64,000 nucleotides of DNA, from the NCBI GenBank assembly GCA_041751995.1, contig JBGSHY010000039.1, positions 62,001 to 126,000 of the forward strand. Reading direction: 5' to 3'. The DNA is from JANMEX01 sp041751995. GTDB lineage: Bacteria > Pseudomonadota > Alphaproteobacteria > Rhizobiales > Rhizobiaceae. The notes beneath the pieces were generated by a model, which was not told the origin of the DNA, did not search any database, and worked only from the letters and a program-made list of their open reading frames with translations. Every line of letters begins with the position of its first letter. The first letter of the stretch is position 1. This document shows positions 1 to 8,297 of the stretch, piece by piece. The position numbers and the translations under genes were made by a program.

Positions 1-492
1 AAGGGCGCTGACCTGTTCATTGATGCGCTGGCGTCTGCCTCCAACACCACAGGCAAGGATTTGACCGCAGTTATGGTCGGCGCGGGCGATGACCTTGCCA
101 AGTACAAGGAACAGGTCAAACGCCTCGGGCTTGATGCGCGCGTTTCGTTCCATGATCCGATGCCTGCGCGGCAGGCTTTCGCCATGGCGCGCGCCATCGT
201 CGTTCCGTCCCGCGCCGAGGCCATGCCCTATATCGTGCTCGAAGCCGTCGCTGCCGGAATGACCATGATCGCTACCCGCGTCGGCGGCATACCGGAGATT
301 CTGGGAACCCAGTCCGTCGCCCTCTGCGAGGTCAGCTCCGGGGGCATTGCCGAAAAAATGGTGATGCAAATCCGCGAACCGGACGCGCTCTCGTCCGCCA
401 TGCCATCACTGGAGTTTCTGAAGCAGAAATTCGGCGTCGATGTCATGGCAAGGCAGATCGAACAGCAGTACCGGGCGATACTGGAGGCATGA
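1..492 (+). CDS. Glycosyltransferase family 4, C-terminal part (cut by window start)
   Basis: The reading frame is open from base 1 and ends at a TGA at 490-492, so this is the C-terminal part of a longer protein. The first codons read KGADLFIDAL, the usual start of the nucleotide-sugar-binding half of GT-B family 4 enzymes. Next come a VGAGDD strand-loop, the region V.FHDPMP, and the donor-binding stretch SRAEAMPYIVLEAVAAG, whose two acidic residues match the family E-x7-E motif (here E.MPYIVLE). The enzyme should transfer a sugar from a nucleotide donor to a lipid-linked saccharide at the cytoplasmic membrane face. A priming phosphotransferase and a Wzy-like polymerase follow on the same strand, so it belongs to a polysaccharide cluster. 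The sugar cannot be predicted. Confidence 0.9.
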   Translation, partial: KGADLFIDALASASNTTGKDLTAVMVGAGDDLAKYKEQVKRLGLDARVSFHDPMPARQAFAMARAIVVPSRAEAMPYIVLEAVAAGMTMIATRVGGIPEILGTQSVALCEVSSGGIAEKMVMQIREPDALSSAMPSLEFLKQKFGVDVMARQIEQQYRAILEA

Positions 493-579
493 GATGCGCC
501 TTCAAATCACGCCGCCAAAACACCGGTTCTTAAACCATTTCACCTATGCTTCCGGCATCATGCCAGTTCCGGTGCCCCT

Positions 580-2118
580 ATGAACGAGATTGATCCGTCC
601 CTTCGCTTCAACGCTGACGCGGTGCGCAGCCACGACGGCGGCGTTCTCGACGGCAAGCGCAAGGCGGAACTCAACGCTATCGCCGAGCAGGTCGCCTTCC
701 AGTATCGCGCCGATTCCATGTCGCCGATCATCGTGACCGGCACACTGCGGCTGGTGGAATTTGCCCTGCTGGTTCTGGCCGGCCTTGTGATCTATCTGTT
801 CTATGTCGGCGTCAACCGCACGCTCTTGTGGCAATATCCGGCAGTGATCCTTGGCGGCTCGGCGCTGATGGTCATCATCCTTGAATTGGGCGACGCCTAC
901 CAGCTTGCTGCCTTGCGCAAGCCGTGGAGCCAGTTCGGACGCATCCTGTTTTCATGGTCCGGCGTGTTCGCGGTCCTGGCCCTTGCCGGCTTCTTTCTCA
1001 AGGTGTCGGCCGAGTTCTCGCGTGTCTGGCTCGCCACCTGGTTCGGCACGGGCTTTGTCACATTGTTCATTCTCCGGCTGGTTCTTGCGCGGCTGATCCG
1101 GCTTTGGGCCCGCAATGGCAAGATGGAGCGCCGCGCGCTGATCGTCGGCGGCGGCAAGGCAGCGGAAAGCCTGATCCGCTCGATCGAGGTCCAGCCCGAC
1201 AATGACATCCGCATCTGCGGTATATTCGACGACCGCGACGATGTCCGCTCGCCCCCGGTAGTCGCCGGTTATCCGAAACTCGGCACCATCGGCGAGTTGA
1301 TTGAATTCTCCCGCATCGCACACATTGACATGCTGATCGTCGCGTTGCCGTTGACGGCCGAAGCACGCGTGCTCACGCTACTCAAGCAACTTTGGGTGCT
1401 GCCGCTCGACATCCGCCTGTCTGCCCACGCCAACAAGCTGCAGTTCCGGCCGCGCGCCTATTCTCATATCGGCTCCGTGCCGATGCTCGACATATTCGAC
1501 AAGCCGATCACCGACTGGGATTCCGTCGCCAAGCGGACGTTCGACATTGTCTTCAGCGTGCTCGGCATCATCGCCCTGTCACCGATCATGCTTGCGGCGG
1601 CCATCGCCATCAAACTCGACAGCCCCGGCCCGGTGCTGTTCCGGCAAAAGCGTCACGGCTTCAACAATGAGGAAATCAACGTCCTCAAGTTCCGCTCGAT
1701 GTATACGCACATGAGCGACCAATCCGCGAAACTGGCGGTCACCAAGGGCGACCCGCGTGTCACCAAGGTCGGGCGTTTCATCCGCAAGACCTCGATTGAT
1801 GAATTGCCGCAGTTTTTCAACGCCTTGCGCGGCGACCTTTCACTGGTCGGCCCGCGCCCCCATGCCGTCTCGGCGCAGTCGCGCGACCGGATGTTCGCGG
1901 AAGTTGTCGAAGGCTATTTTGCCCGTCACAAGGTGAAACCGGGCGTCACCGGCTGGGCGCAGATCAGCGGCTGGCGCGGCGAGATCGACAGTGACGAAAA
2001 GATCAAGATGCGCACCGAGTGCGACCTTTACTACATTGAAAACTGGTCACTGTGGTTTGATCTCAAGATCCTGTTCCTGACCCCGTTCCGCCTCCTCAAC
2101 ACGGAAAACGCATATTGA
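580..2118 (+). CDS. Polyprenyl-phosphate hexose-1-phosphate transferase (exopolysaccharide priming enzyme)
   Basis: A 512-residue polyisoprenyl-phosphate hexose-1-phosphate transferase of the WcaJ/ExoY type. It loads the first sugar phosphate onto undecaprenyl phosphate in the inner membrane. The N-terminal part has about four membrane segments (roughly residues 50-170), then a Rossmann-like CoA_binding_3 domain starting at ALIVGGGKAAESL. The C-terminal bacterial sugar-transferase domain (about 315-510) begins with a membrane helix (KRTFDIVFSVLG) and carries the family signatures LFRQKRHG, LKFRSMY, KTSIDELPQ and SLVGPRPHA. ATG 580 was chosen; no convincing ribosome site precedes it. The stop overlaps the TTG start of the next gene by three bases, which suggests coupled translation. 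Most members of this architecture use UDP-glucose or UDP-galactose; which one is used here is not visible. Confidence 0.93.
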   Translation: MNEIDPSLRFNADAVRSHDGGVLDGKRKAELNAIAEQVAFQYRADSMSPIIVTGTLRLVEFALLVLAGLVIYLFYVGVNRTLLWQYPAVILGGSALMVIILELGDAYQLAALRKPWSQFGRILFSWSGVFAVLALAGFFLKVSAEFSRVWLATWFGTGFVTLFILRLVLARLIRLWARNGKMERRALIVGGGKAAESLIRSIEVQPDNDIRICGIFDDRDDVRSPPVVAGYPKLGTIGELIEFSRIAHIDMLIVALPLTAEARVLTLLKQLWVLPLDIRLSAHANKLQFRPRAYSHIGSVPMLDIFDKPITDWDSVAKRTFDIVFSVLGIIALSPIMLAAAIAIKLDSPGPVLFRQKRHGFNNEEINVLKFRSMYTHMSDQSAKLAVTKGDPRVTKVGRFIRKTSIDELPQFFNALRGDLSLVGPRPHAVSAQSRDRMFAEVVEGYFARHKVKPGVTGWAQISGWRGEIDSDEKIKMRTECDLYYIENWSLWFDLKILFLTPFRLLNTENAY

Positions 2119-3347
2119 GCACGATTGGCTACACACGCGACATTGATCCGGCCGTCCGTTCACGGGCGCAGAACCGGGTTGTCACCGTGTTTGCGCTTGC
2201 TTTTGGTGTGCTGCTGTCCGGTTACGTGCTCAATGAGCCCGCGCCATACGAACTCTACATGACCGGCATGATCGCCATCTGGGCACTGTTCGGCCTGCGG
2301 CTGTCGCGCACAAACGCGCCGCTGCTGATGATCTTCGTCGTTTTGAACGTCGGCGGCATGATCGCCATGACGCAGATGGCCGAGCTCAAGGACGCCCCGC
2401 TTTACATAGCCGTCTCACTGTTTCTGGCTTTCACGGCCGTCTTCTACGCCGCCGTGATCGAGCAGGACAAAACGCTGCTGCCCGTCATCTACAACGCCTA
2501 CCTGATCGCAGCATTGTTTACCTCGGTACTCGGCATTGCGGGCTATTTCAGCCTGTTTCCCGGCGCTACGATTTTCACGCTCTACGATCGCGCCCGTGGC
2601 GGGTTTCAGGATCCGAATGTGTTCGGCCCCTTCCTGATGCTTCCGGCGGCCTGGTTGCTTTACGGCGCGCTCAAGGGCCGTGTCGTCATGATGCCATTGC
2701 GCTTTCTCGGTCTCCTGATCGTCTCGGTCGGTGCCTTCCTGTCCTTCTCCCGCGCGGCGTGGGGCATGCTTGTGCTGGTGATGTTGCTGGTGCCGATGTT
2801 CATGTTCATGGCCAGCACTGACCGGCGTTTCCGCCTGCGCATCATCGTTATTGCAACAATCGCCTTTGTGGTTCTCGCGTTGATGCTGGTTGTCGCGCTG
2901 CAAATCCCGCAGGTCGCCGACCTGTTTTCGCAGCGCGCCAAACTGGTGCAGGAGTATGACGGGGCTCGGCTCGGACGCTTTGCCCGCCACTGGCTGGGCT
3001 TCCTGATGGCGACCGAGCACCCGCTCGGCATCGGCCCGCTGGTGTTCGGCCCGATCTACGGCGAAGACACCCACAACATGTGGCTGAAAGCCTTGCTCGA
3101 CTATTCCTGGGTCGGCTTTGCCGCCTGGCTGACCCTCGTCATGTTGACACTCGGCCTCGGCTTCAAAATCCTGTTCCGCAACCGCTATTGGCAACCGTTC
3201 CTGATCTGCGCCTATTCGGTTTTCGTCTCGCACATGGTCATCGGCAACATCATCGACATCGACCATTGGCGGCATTTCTATCTGGTGATCGGCGTCATCT
3301 GGGGCTGCCTCGGGCTGGAATACCGGCATGGGCTTGGGCGCGGTTAA
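2115..3347 (+). CDS. O-antigen ligase / Wzy-like polysaccharide polymerase
   Basis: A 410-residue, very hydrophobic inner-membrane protein with about ten to twelve predicted helices. Its large periplasmic loop contains the Wzy_C-type stretch RGGFQDPNVFGPFL and, further on, EHPLGIGPLVFG followed by EDTHNMWLKAL. The GxGP... H-N-x-W pattern is typical of O-antigen ligases and exopolysaccharide polymerases (WaaL/Wzy/ExoQ-like). It would join lipid-linked repeat units on the outer face of the inner membrane. The start is TTG 2115, overlapping the stop of the priming transferase (TTGA). Ligase and polymerase cannot be told apart by sequence; the adjacent priming enzyme and glycosyltransferase favour an exopolysaccharide polymerase. 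Confidence 0.85.
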   Translation: MSTIGYTRDIDPAVRSRAQNRVVTVFALAFGVLLSGYVLNEPAPYELYMTGMIAIWALFGLRLSRTNAPLLMIFVVLNVGGMIAMTQMAELKDAPLYIAVSLFLAFTAVFYAAVIEQDKTLLPVIYNAYLIAALFTSVLGIAGYFSLFPGATIFTLYDRARGGFQDPNVFGPFLMLPAAWLLYGALKGRVVMMPLRFLGLLIVSVGAFLSFSRAAWGMLVLVMLLVPMFMFMASTDRRFRLRIIVIATIAFVVLALMLVVALQIPQVADLFSQRAKLVQEYDGARLGRFARHWLGFLMATEHPLGIGPLVFGPIYGEDTHNMWLKALLDYSWVGFAAWLTLVMLTLGLGFKILFRNRYWQPFLICAYSVFVSHMVIGNIIDIDHWRHFYLVIGVIWGCLGLEYRHGLGRG

Positions 3348-3372
3348 CTGTCGGCCGGAACCTTTGCCTGTC

Positions 3373-3447
3373 TCCGAACCCTTGGCGGCGCTCGCCCCCG
3401 GAGCCGCATAGCGGCAAGAGGGGGGCGCCTGGCGCAAAGGGTCCGGA
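3373..3447. repeat. Long imperfect palindrome (REP-like hairpin) after the polysaccharide cluster
   Basis: The 5' arm TCCGAACCCTTGGCG (3373-3387) pairs with the 3' arm CGCAAAGGGTCCGGA (3433-3447) with three mismatched or bulged positions. Inside them, GCGCTCGCCCCC faces GAGGGGGGCGC, and a small GCCGC/GCGGC hairpin caps the structure. It lies 25 bases after the polymerase stop and has no clear T-run. It could act as a terminator or an mRNA-stabilising hairpin, or be one copy of a dispersed palindromic repeat. No second copy was noticed in this window. Confidence 0.6.
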
Positions 3448-3547
3448 GTGAGTCAAACTTCACAGATGACCCAATGGCGAAGAATTTCTGTCCACCCCTT
3501 TTTAGTCCGGACTACAATGCTCCGGATTGCTAACAGGAACTCTCCCC

Positions 3548-4210
3548 TTGGACTGGCCCCTCGCCATCGACCGCAACCGTGAAGCACTCAAGCGCATCGT
3601 CGCGGCGCTGTTTGTGATGACGGGTGGAGCGATGGCCACGTCCCTGCCCCGCCACATCTTCGCTGCCATTCTCCTCGTCCTGCGCCCTGCCGAATCCGCA
3701 GTCCGCCGACTCATTGTGATCGCCGCCCGCAGGTTATCTCTGAAGCCGCGAGCCTCTCGCCCGCTGCCTGCTGGCCTTCCGGCGTTTCCTGCCGCTGGCG
3801 CATTGAAAACACCGGCCTTTGCACTTTTCGATCCCCTCAAGATTTTTTCAATTGATGACTTTGACAACAATGCGCTGCCGCACTTCAGCTTCCACGACGG
3901 CAGCGACGCGGAGTTTCACACGCCGCATCTCTTGCGGCCCGAAGAGCCGGTCGACGCCACCCTGCTTTTCACCCGCCTTCGCGCATTGCGTCATGCCTTG
4001 AACGACCTTCCCCGCCAGGCTCGCCGCCTTGCCCGCTGGCAGGCGCGGCGTGATCTTCTGCTGAAAGCCGGACGCCCGACCCGCATCACTCCCTTCCGCC
4101 CCGGCCTGCCGCCGGGTTGGCGGCAACGCAGCATCCACGAAATTGATGATGTGCTGCGCGAGTGCCATGGCCTTGCGCTTTACGCGGTGAACGGGCCGGA
4201 TACGGGATGA
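3548..4210 (+). CDS. Conserved hypothetical protein with an N-terminal membrane segment
   Basis: About 220 residues. The frame is open from TTG 3527, but TTG 3548 is preferred because it begins MDWPLAIDRNREAL, which looks like the usual N-terminus of a rhizobial conserved hypothetical family (from memory, not searched). One hydrophobic stretch (about residues 15-45) is followed by an Arg/Pro/Ala-rich linker. A polar C-terminal half contains FSFHDGSDAEFHTPHLLRPE and a basic helix rich in Arg (RLRALRHALNDLPRQARRLARW). No catalytic motif is recognised. It ends 155 bases before the start of the GH3 hydrolase and may be cotranscribed with it. Function unknown. Confidence 0.75.
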   Translation: MDWPLAIDRNREALKRIVAALFVMTGGAMATSLPRHIFAAILLVLRPAESAVRRLIVIAARRLSLKPRASRPLPAGLPAFPAAGALKTPAFALFDPLKIFSIDDFDNNALPHFSFHDGSDAEFHTPHLLRPEEPVDATLLFTRLRALRHALNDLPRQARRLARWQARRDLLLKAGRPTRITPFRPGLPPGWRQRSIHEIDDVLRECHGLALYAVNGPDTG

Positions 4211-4365
4211 GGGCGCATCCATGACAGTGCGGTTGGGACGGCGGGGCGCAACCCTTCCGGAGCCTTGGCTTGTCCGCCGATCCGGCTCGATCTTCCTTCC
4301 CGCATCTTGTGTTTCGCCCGCCGCTGGCCGATGCTCATGCCTTCAACCCAGTCCCGCAGGTTCCC

Positions 4366-6054
4366 ATGTCCGTTCTCAACTCGCTCCGCCTCAAGCCCTT
4401 CCATCTCGATGACGCCGCCTTGGACTGGGTCGAAAAAACCAAGGCCAGCCTGACGCTGGACGAAAAAGTGCGGCAGCTGTTTGTGCAGATATCGATGGGC
4501 AATGACCTTGCCACCATTGAAGGTGTGATGGCCGGGCAGCCGGGCGGCATTCACCGATTTGCCGGCGCTGACCCCGCCGAGGCGTGGAAGGCCACCCGCC
4601 ACGCGCTGGAGCTTGCCAAGGTACCGCCATTCGTCACCGGTGATCTCGAAGGCGGCGGCCCTGCTCCGGCGTTCCTGACACCGATGCAGAGCCAGCTTGG
4701 CCTCGCCGCTGCCAATGACCTTGAACTCTCGCGCCAGTCGCTGGAAATCATGGCGCGCGAAACCAGCGCGCTTGGCTACAACTGGACCTTCACGCCGGTC
4801 GTGGACATCAACAAGGCCTTCCAGAGCGCGGTCGTCGGCACCCGCTCCTCCGGCTCGGATGTCGATAAAATTCTTGCGCAGGCGCTGGTGCATGTGAAAA
4901 CCGTGCAGGCCAACGGTTTTGCCGCGACTGCCAAGCATTGGCCCGGCGAAGGCTATGACCAGCGCGACCAGCATCTTGTCACCACCATCAATCCGCTGAC
5001 CATCGATGAATGGGAAGCGGCGTTCGGCCGTCTCTACCGCGGCCTGATTGACGCTGGCGTGATGTCCGTGATGTCGGCGCACATCGCCTTTCCGGCATGG
5101 ATGGAAAAGGCTGGCGTTGCGGACGGTATCGAGCGCTACCGGCCGGCCTCCATTTCCAGCCATCTCAACGAAGGCCTGCTGCGCGGCCACCTCGGCTTCA
5201 ACGGCCTGATCATCTCGGACGCGACGTCGATGGCGGGGCTTGGCTCGTTCGCCAGCCCGTCTGCGTACGCCGCCGAGATCATTACCAACGGCTGCGACAT
5301 GTTCCTGTTCACCCAAAATTTCAACCGCGATCAAGCGGCAGTGCTGGCCGGCTGCGAGAGTGGCGCAATCACTGCCCAACGGCTGGATGACGCGATCACC
5401 CGCGTTCTTGGCCTCAAGGCGGCGCTCGGGCTGCATGTCAAATCGATCGATGACCGCATGCCGCCAATGTCAGAAGCGCTGGCAGGTTTGCGCAGACCGG
5501 AAAGCCTCGCCATCGCCGATCAGACAACGTCCAAATCAATCACGCTGGTCAAGGATGTCCGCAACATCCTGCCGCTTTCGCCGGACCGCTACAAGCGCGT
5601 CGTGCTGATCGACAGCGGCGCGCCGTCGATGCTGCCGTTTCATGCGCCGAAGAAAGTCGATGTGTTTGCCAAGGCGCTGTCCCGGCGCGGCTTTGATGTG
5701 CGCGCTTACGATCCGGAAAACCTGCCGACACCTGAAAATTGCGACCTGTTGATTTATGCGCTGGCAACGGAATCCTCACTGATCCAGTCGCGTCTCTACA
5801 TCGACTGGCGGCGCGAGCATGGCGGGTTTGAACAGGCGATGATGCGCTTCTGGCACGATATCCCGACCGTCATGGTCTCCTTCGGCCATCCCTACCATCT
5901 GTTCGATGCGCCGCGCGTTCCGGCCTACATCAATGCATGGTCATCGATTGAAGACGCGCAGATTGCGGTGGTGCGCAAACTCTGCGGCAACGAGCCATTC
6001 GAAGGTGTTAGCCCGGTTGACGCCTTCTGCGGCCTGCCGGATGCAAGGTTTTGA
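4366..6054 (+). CDS. Glycoside hydrolase family 3 (NagZ-like beta-N-acetylhexosaminidase)
   Basis: A GH3 enzyme of 562 residues counted from ATG 4366 (MSVLNSLRLKPFHLD); the frame is open back to 4270, but the extra 32 residues look noncoding. The TIM-barrel domain shows KHWPGEG followed by D-Q-H, matching the KHFPGHG...D-S-H loop of NagZ whose Asp-His dyad is the acid/base. The nucleophile aspartate sits in LIISDATSMAG. A second alpha/beta domain (about residues 390-560) is present, as in two-domain GH3 proteins, so it is longer than the single-domain NagZ of about 340 residues. It probably cleaves N-acetylglucosamine from cell-wall fragments or oligosaccharides. No signal peptide is seen, so a cytoplasmic location is inferred. 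Confidence 0.85.
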   Translation: MSVLNSLRLKPFHLDDAALDWVEKTKASLTLDEKVRQLFVQISMGNDLATIEGVMAGQPGGIHRFAGADPAEAWKATRHALELAKVPPFVTGDLEGGGPAPAFLTPMQSQLGLAAANDLELSRQSLEIMARETSALGYNWTFTPVVDINKAFQSAVVGTRSSGSDVDKILAQALVHVKTVQANGFAATAKHWPGEGYDQRDQHLVTTINPLTIDEWEAAFGRLYRGLIDAGVMSVMSAHIAFPAWMEKAGVADGIERYRPASISSHLNEGLLRGHLGFNGLIISDATSMAGLGSFASPSAYAAEIITNGCDMFLFTQNFNRDQAAVLAGCESGAITAQRLDDAITRVLGLKAALGLHVKSIDDRMPPMSEALAGLRRPESLAIADQTTSKSITLVKDVRNILPLSPDRYKRVVLIDSGAPSMLPFHAPKKVDVFAKALSRRGFDVRAYDPENLPTPENCDLLIYALATESSLIQSRLYIDWRREHGGFEQAMMRFWHDIPTVMVSFGHPYHLFDAPRVPAYINAWSSIEDAQIAVVRKLCGNEPFEGVSPVDAFCGLPDARF

Positions 6055-6078
6055 AACCATCAAAAGGATTGGAAAAAT

Positions 6079-6155
6079 TGGTCGGAGTGGCGGGATTCGA
6101 ACCCACGACCCCTTGTCCCCCAGACAAGTGCGCTACCGGGCTGCGCTACACTCCG
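6079..6155 (-). tRNA. tRNA-Pro (anticodon GGG)
   Basis: Read on the minus strand, the gene folds as a full cloverleaf of 77 bases. The acceptor arm is CGGAGTG/CACTCCG, the discriminator is A, and CCA is encoded. The anticodon stem CTTGT/ACAAG holds loop CTGGGGG, giving anticodon GGG (plus-strand 6119-6121). The T-arm contains GGTTCGAATCC. A sigma-70-like promoter lies just upstream. Confidence 0.97.
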
Positions 6156-6166
6156 AACCGGCGCCA

Positions 6167-6194
6167 TCTATAGACTGCCGATTTTTCAGGTCAA
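6167..6194 (-). promoter_or_regulatory. Promoter of tRNA-Pro
   Basis: On the minus strand TTGACC (6194-6189) and TATAGA (6172-6167) are separated by 16 bases. The -10 element ends 11 bases before the tRNA 5' end. Confidence 0.7.
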
Positions 6195-6221
6195 TAGTGA
6201 AGGAGAGTGAGATTTGAAAGT

Positions 6222-6788
6222 TCAGCGGATCTGGTCCAGTAGCCGCTTGCATTCCAGCAAATCAAACAAAACTTCCTGGAGCAACGCGCGGTTGTCTTTT
6301 GCCAGGCCTTGCGTGTCCGCCCCGACAGGTCCTGCATCGCCTTTGCCGCCGAGGCCGAAGAAGCGTTTGGCGGCGGACAATTTCGGTGCGCCGACCAGCG
6401 TGTCATCGTCAGGATCATGCGCCACGGGCGCGGCTTTCCGCACCGGCTGGTGCGGCTCTTCGGCCGCCTGATGCGCAGCCTGTCTCTGGCGGGCGATTTC
6501 ATCCGCTGCAGCCTTGTCGCCGGAGCCGAGCGCGATCACGAATTGGTTGCCATTGTCTTTCAACAGCCGCTGGACACCCTTGATCGTGTAGCCCTGATCG
6601 TAGAGAAGATGGCGGATGCCCTTGAGAAGTTCGACATCGGCAGGCCGGTAGTACCGCCTTCCGCCGCCGCGCTTCAGCGGCTTGATCTGGGTGAAACGGG
6701 TTTCCCAAAAGCGCAGCACATGCTGCGGCAGGTCCAGATCCTCGCCGACTTCGCTGATCGTCCTGAAGGCATCAGGGCTCTTGTCCAT
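6222..6788 (-). CDS. MerR family transcriptional regulator
   Basis: 188 residues. The N-terminal winged-helix domain (about residues 8-78) reads FRTISEVGEDLDLPQHVLRFWETRF followed by GGGRRYYRPADVELLKGIRHLLYDQGYTIKGVQ (quoted in parts), the classic MerR DNA-binding fold. The rest is Ala/Gln-rich and low in complexity, with a short C-terminal helix; there is no cysteine pattern for metal sensing. It lies just downstream of the IHF-alpha gene on the same strand, an arrangement common in Rhizobiales. The effector is unknown; the absence of a sensor domain suggests a nucleoid or housekeeping role rather than metal response. Confidence 0.88.
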   Translation of the reverse strand: MDKSPDAFRTISEVGEDLDLPQHVLRFWETRFTQIKPLKRGGGRRYYRPADVELLKGIRHLLYDQGYTIKGVQRLLKDNGNQFVIALGSGDKAAADEIARQRQAAHQAAEEPHQPVRKAAPVAHDPDDDTLVGAPKLSAAKRFFGLGGKGDAGPVGADTQGLAKDNRALLQEVLFDLLECKRLLDQIR

Positions 6789-6901
6789 GGCACTATCCCC
6801 GTGAGCATCGCAAAACGCAGCTCAAACCTGATTCGCAACCATTTCAATCGTTTGTCGCGTAACATTCAAGGGCTTAATCAACGATCAGCACCGGCAGACA
6901 A

Positions 6902-7216
6902 TCACTTTTTACGCGCGATTGTGTGGCCTTTGATGATTTTCTGCTTGAGAACGTTGGATGCCTTGAAGGTCATCACCCGGCGCGGCAGGATCGGCACTTC
7001 TTCACCGGTCTTCGGATTGCGGCCGATGCGCTCGCTTTTGTCACGGACATGGAAGGTCGCGAACGACGACAGTTTGACGGTTTCACCGCGGACTATTGCG
7101 TTGCAGACCTCGTCGAGTACCATCTCGACCAGTTCCGCAGATTCCGTACGCGACAGACCCACTTTGCGATAAACCGCTTCCGCGAGATCGGCACGCGTAA
7201 CTGTCTTTCCCCCCAT
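6902..7216 (-). CDS. ihfA: Integration host factor subunit alpha
   Basis: 104 residues from ATG 7216, which has the Shine-Dalgarno AGGAGTG seven bases upstream; an earlier in-frame start at 7240 is less likely. The protein is a full HU/IHF fold: TRADLAEAVYRKVGLSRTES, then VKLSSFATFHVRDK, then the beta-arm with the proline-containing tip GRNPKTGEEVPI. IHF-alpha pairs with IHF-beta (not in this window) to bend DNA at specific sites in promoters and in recombination. It lies between fabH upstream and the MerR gene downstream. Confidence 0.95.
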   Translation of the reverse strand: MGGKTVTRADLAEAVYRKVGLSRTESAELVEMVLDEVCNAIVRGETVKLSSFATFHVRDKSERIGRNPKTGEEVPILPRRVMTFKASNVLKQKIIKGHTIARKK

Positions 7217-7318
7217 GACAATCACTCCTGTCGATAACATTTAGATGCTTTGGCTAAAGATTTCGTGGCACGTTACCGGCTCATGGTTGTGTGGTCAAGA
7301 ACTGCTTGGCCAACATGC

Positions 7319-8296
7319 TTACCAGCGCAAAAGCATCGCGCCCCAGGTGAAACCGCCGCCCATGGCTTCCAGCAAAATCAGGTTGCCGCGCTTGATCCGG
7401 CCGTCGGCGACAGCCGTCGCCAATGCGAGCGGAACAGACGCCGCAGACGTGTTGCCGTGGTCCTGAACAGTGATGACAACCTTGTCTTCAGAGATTTCCA
7501 GCTTCTTGGCAGACGCATCGATGATACGCTTGTTGGCCTGATGCGGCACGAACCAATCGATGTCGCCGGATGTAATGCCGGCCTCTTCAAAGGAGTCCTC
7601 GATCACATCGGTGATCATGCCGACCGCATGCTTGAAAACCTCGCGGCCTTCCATGCGCAGGTGACCCGTGGTCTGGGTCGTAGACGGGCCGCCATCGACA
7701 TACAATTTCTGTTTGTGCGAACCGTCCGAGCGCAGTTTTGCCGTCAAGACACCGCGGTCGGACGTCAGCCCCTTGCCCTCGCCGGTTTCCAGGATGACCG
7801 CGCCGGCGCCATCGCCGAACAACACGCATGTCGACCTGTCGTTCCAGTCGAGAATGCGCGAGAATGTTTCCGCGCCGATAACGATCACGCGGTGAACCAT
7901 GCCGGATCGGATGTAAACATCTGCCGTGGTCATGGCGTAGATGAAGCCGGTGCAGACCGCCTGGATATCGAACGCAAACCCGTGCTTCATTTCCAGCCGG
8001 TTCTGGATATCGACGGCCGTCGCCGGAAACGTGTTGTCAGGCGTTGCGGTCGCCACAATGATCATGTCGATGTCAGCGACGGTGAGACCGGCATTTGCCA
8101 GTGCATTGCGAGCGGCCTCCGCGCCAAGTGACGCCGTTGTTTCACCCTCACCCGCGATGTAGCGCTGGCGGATGCCCGTGCGCTGGACGATCCACTCGTC
8201 TGATGTTTCGACAATGCCTTCAAGGTCGGCATTCTTCACCAGATTTTTGGGTGTGGCGGAGCCAATGCCGCGCACGACTGACCGGATGACTGTCAC
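7319..8296 (-). CDS. fabH: 3-oxoacyl-ACP synthase III (FabH)
   Basis: FabH condenses acetyl-CoA with malonyl-ACP to start type II fatty-acid synthesis. From GTG 8296 the protein has 325 residues, the usual length, and begins MTVIRSVVRGIGSATP. The Cys-His-Asn triad is visible: AVCTGFIYAM (Cys near 115), WFVPHQANKRI (His near 250) and DHGNTSAASVPLAL (Asn near 280). The GGGFTWGAMLLRW C-terminus is typical. The GTG lies one base after the plsX stop, so plsX-fabH are coupled. The reading frame continues upstream inside plsX, but that part is not FabH. Confidence 0.97.
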   Translation of the reverse strand: MTVIRSVVRGIGSATPKNLVKNADLEGIVETSDEWIVQRTGIRQRYIAGEGETTASLGAEAARNALANAGLTVADIDMIIVATATPDNTFPATAVDIQNRLEMKHGFAFDIQAVCTGFIYAMTTADVYIRSGMVHRVIVIGAETFSRILDWNDRSTCVLFGDGAGAVILETGEGKGLTSDRGVLTAKLRSDGSHKQKLYVDGGPSTTQTTGHLRMEGREVFKHAVGMITDVIEDSFEEAGITSGDIDWFVPHQANKRIIDASAKKLEISEDKVVITVQDHGNTSAASVPLALATAVADGRIKRGNLILLEAMGGGFTWGAMLLRW

Positions 8297-8297
8297 T

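Noticed and set aside
2415..3437. A 340-codon minus-strand frame opposite the polymerase gene
   Set aside because: Gln/Asp/His-rich shadow of a hydrophobic membrane-protein gene, with no signature.
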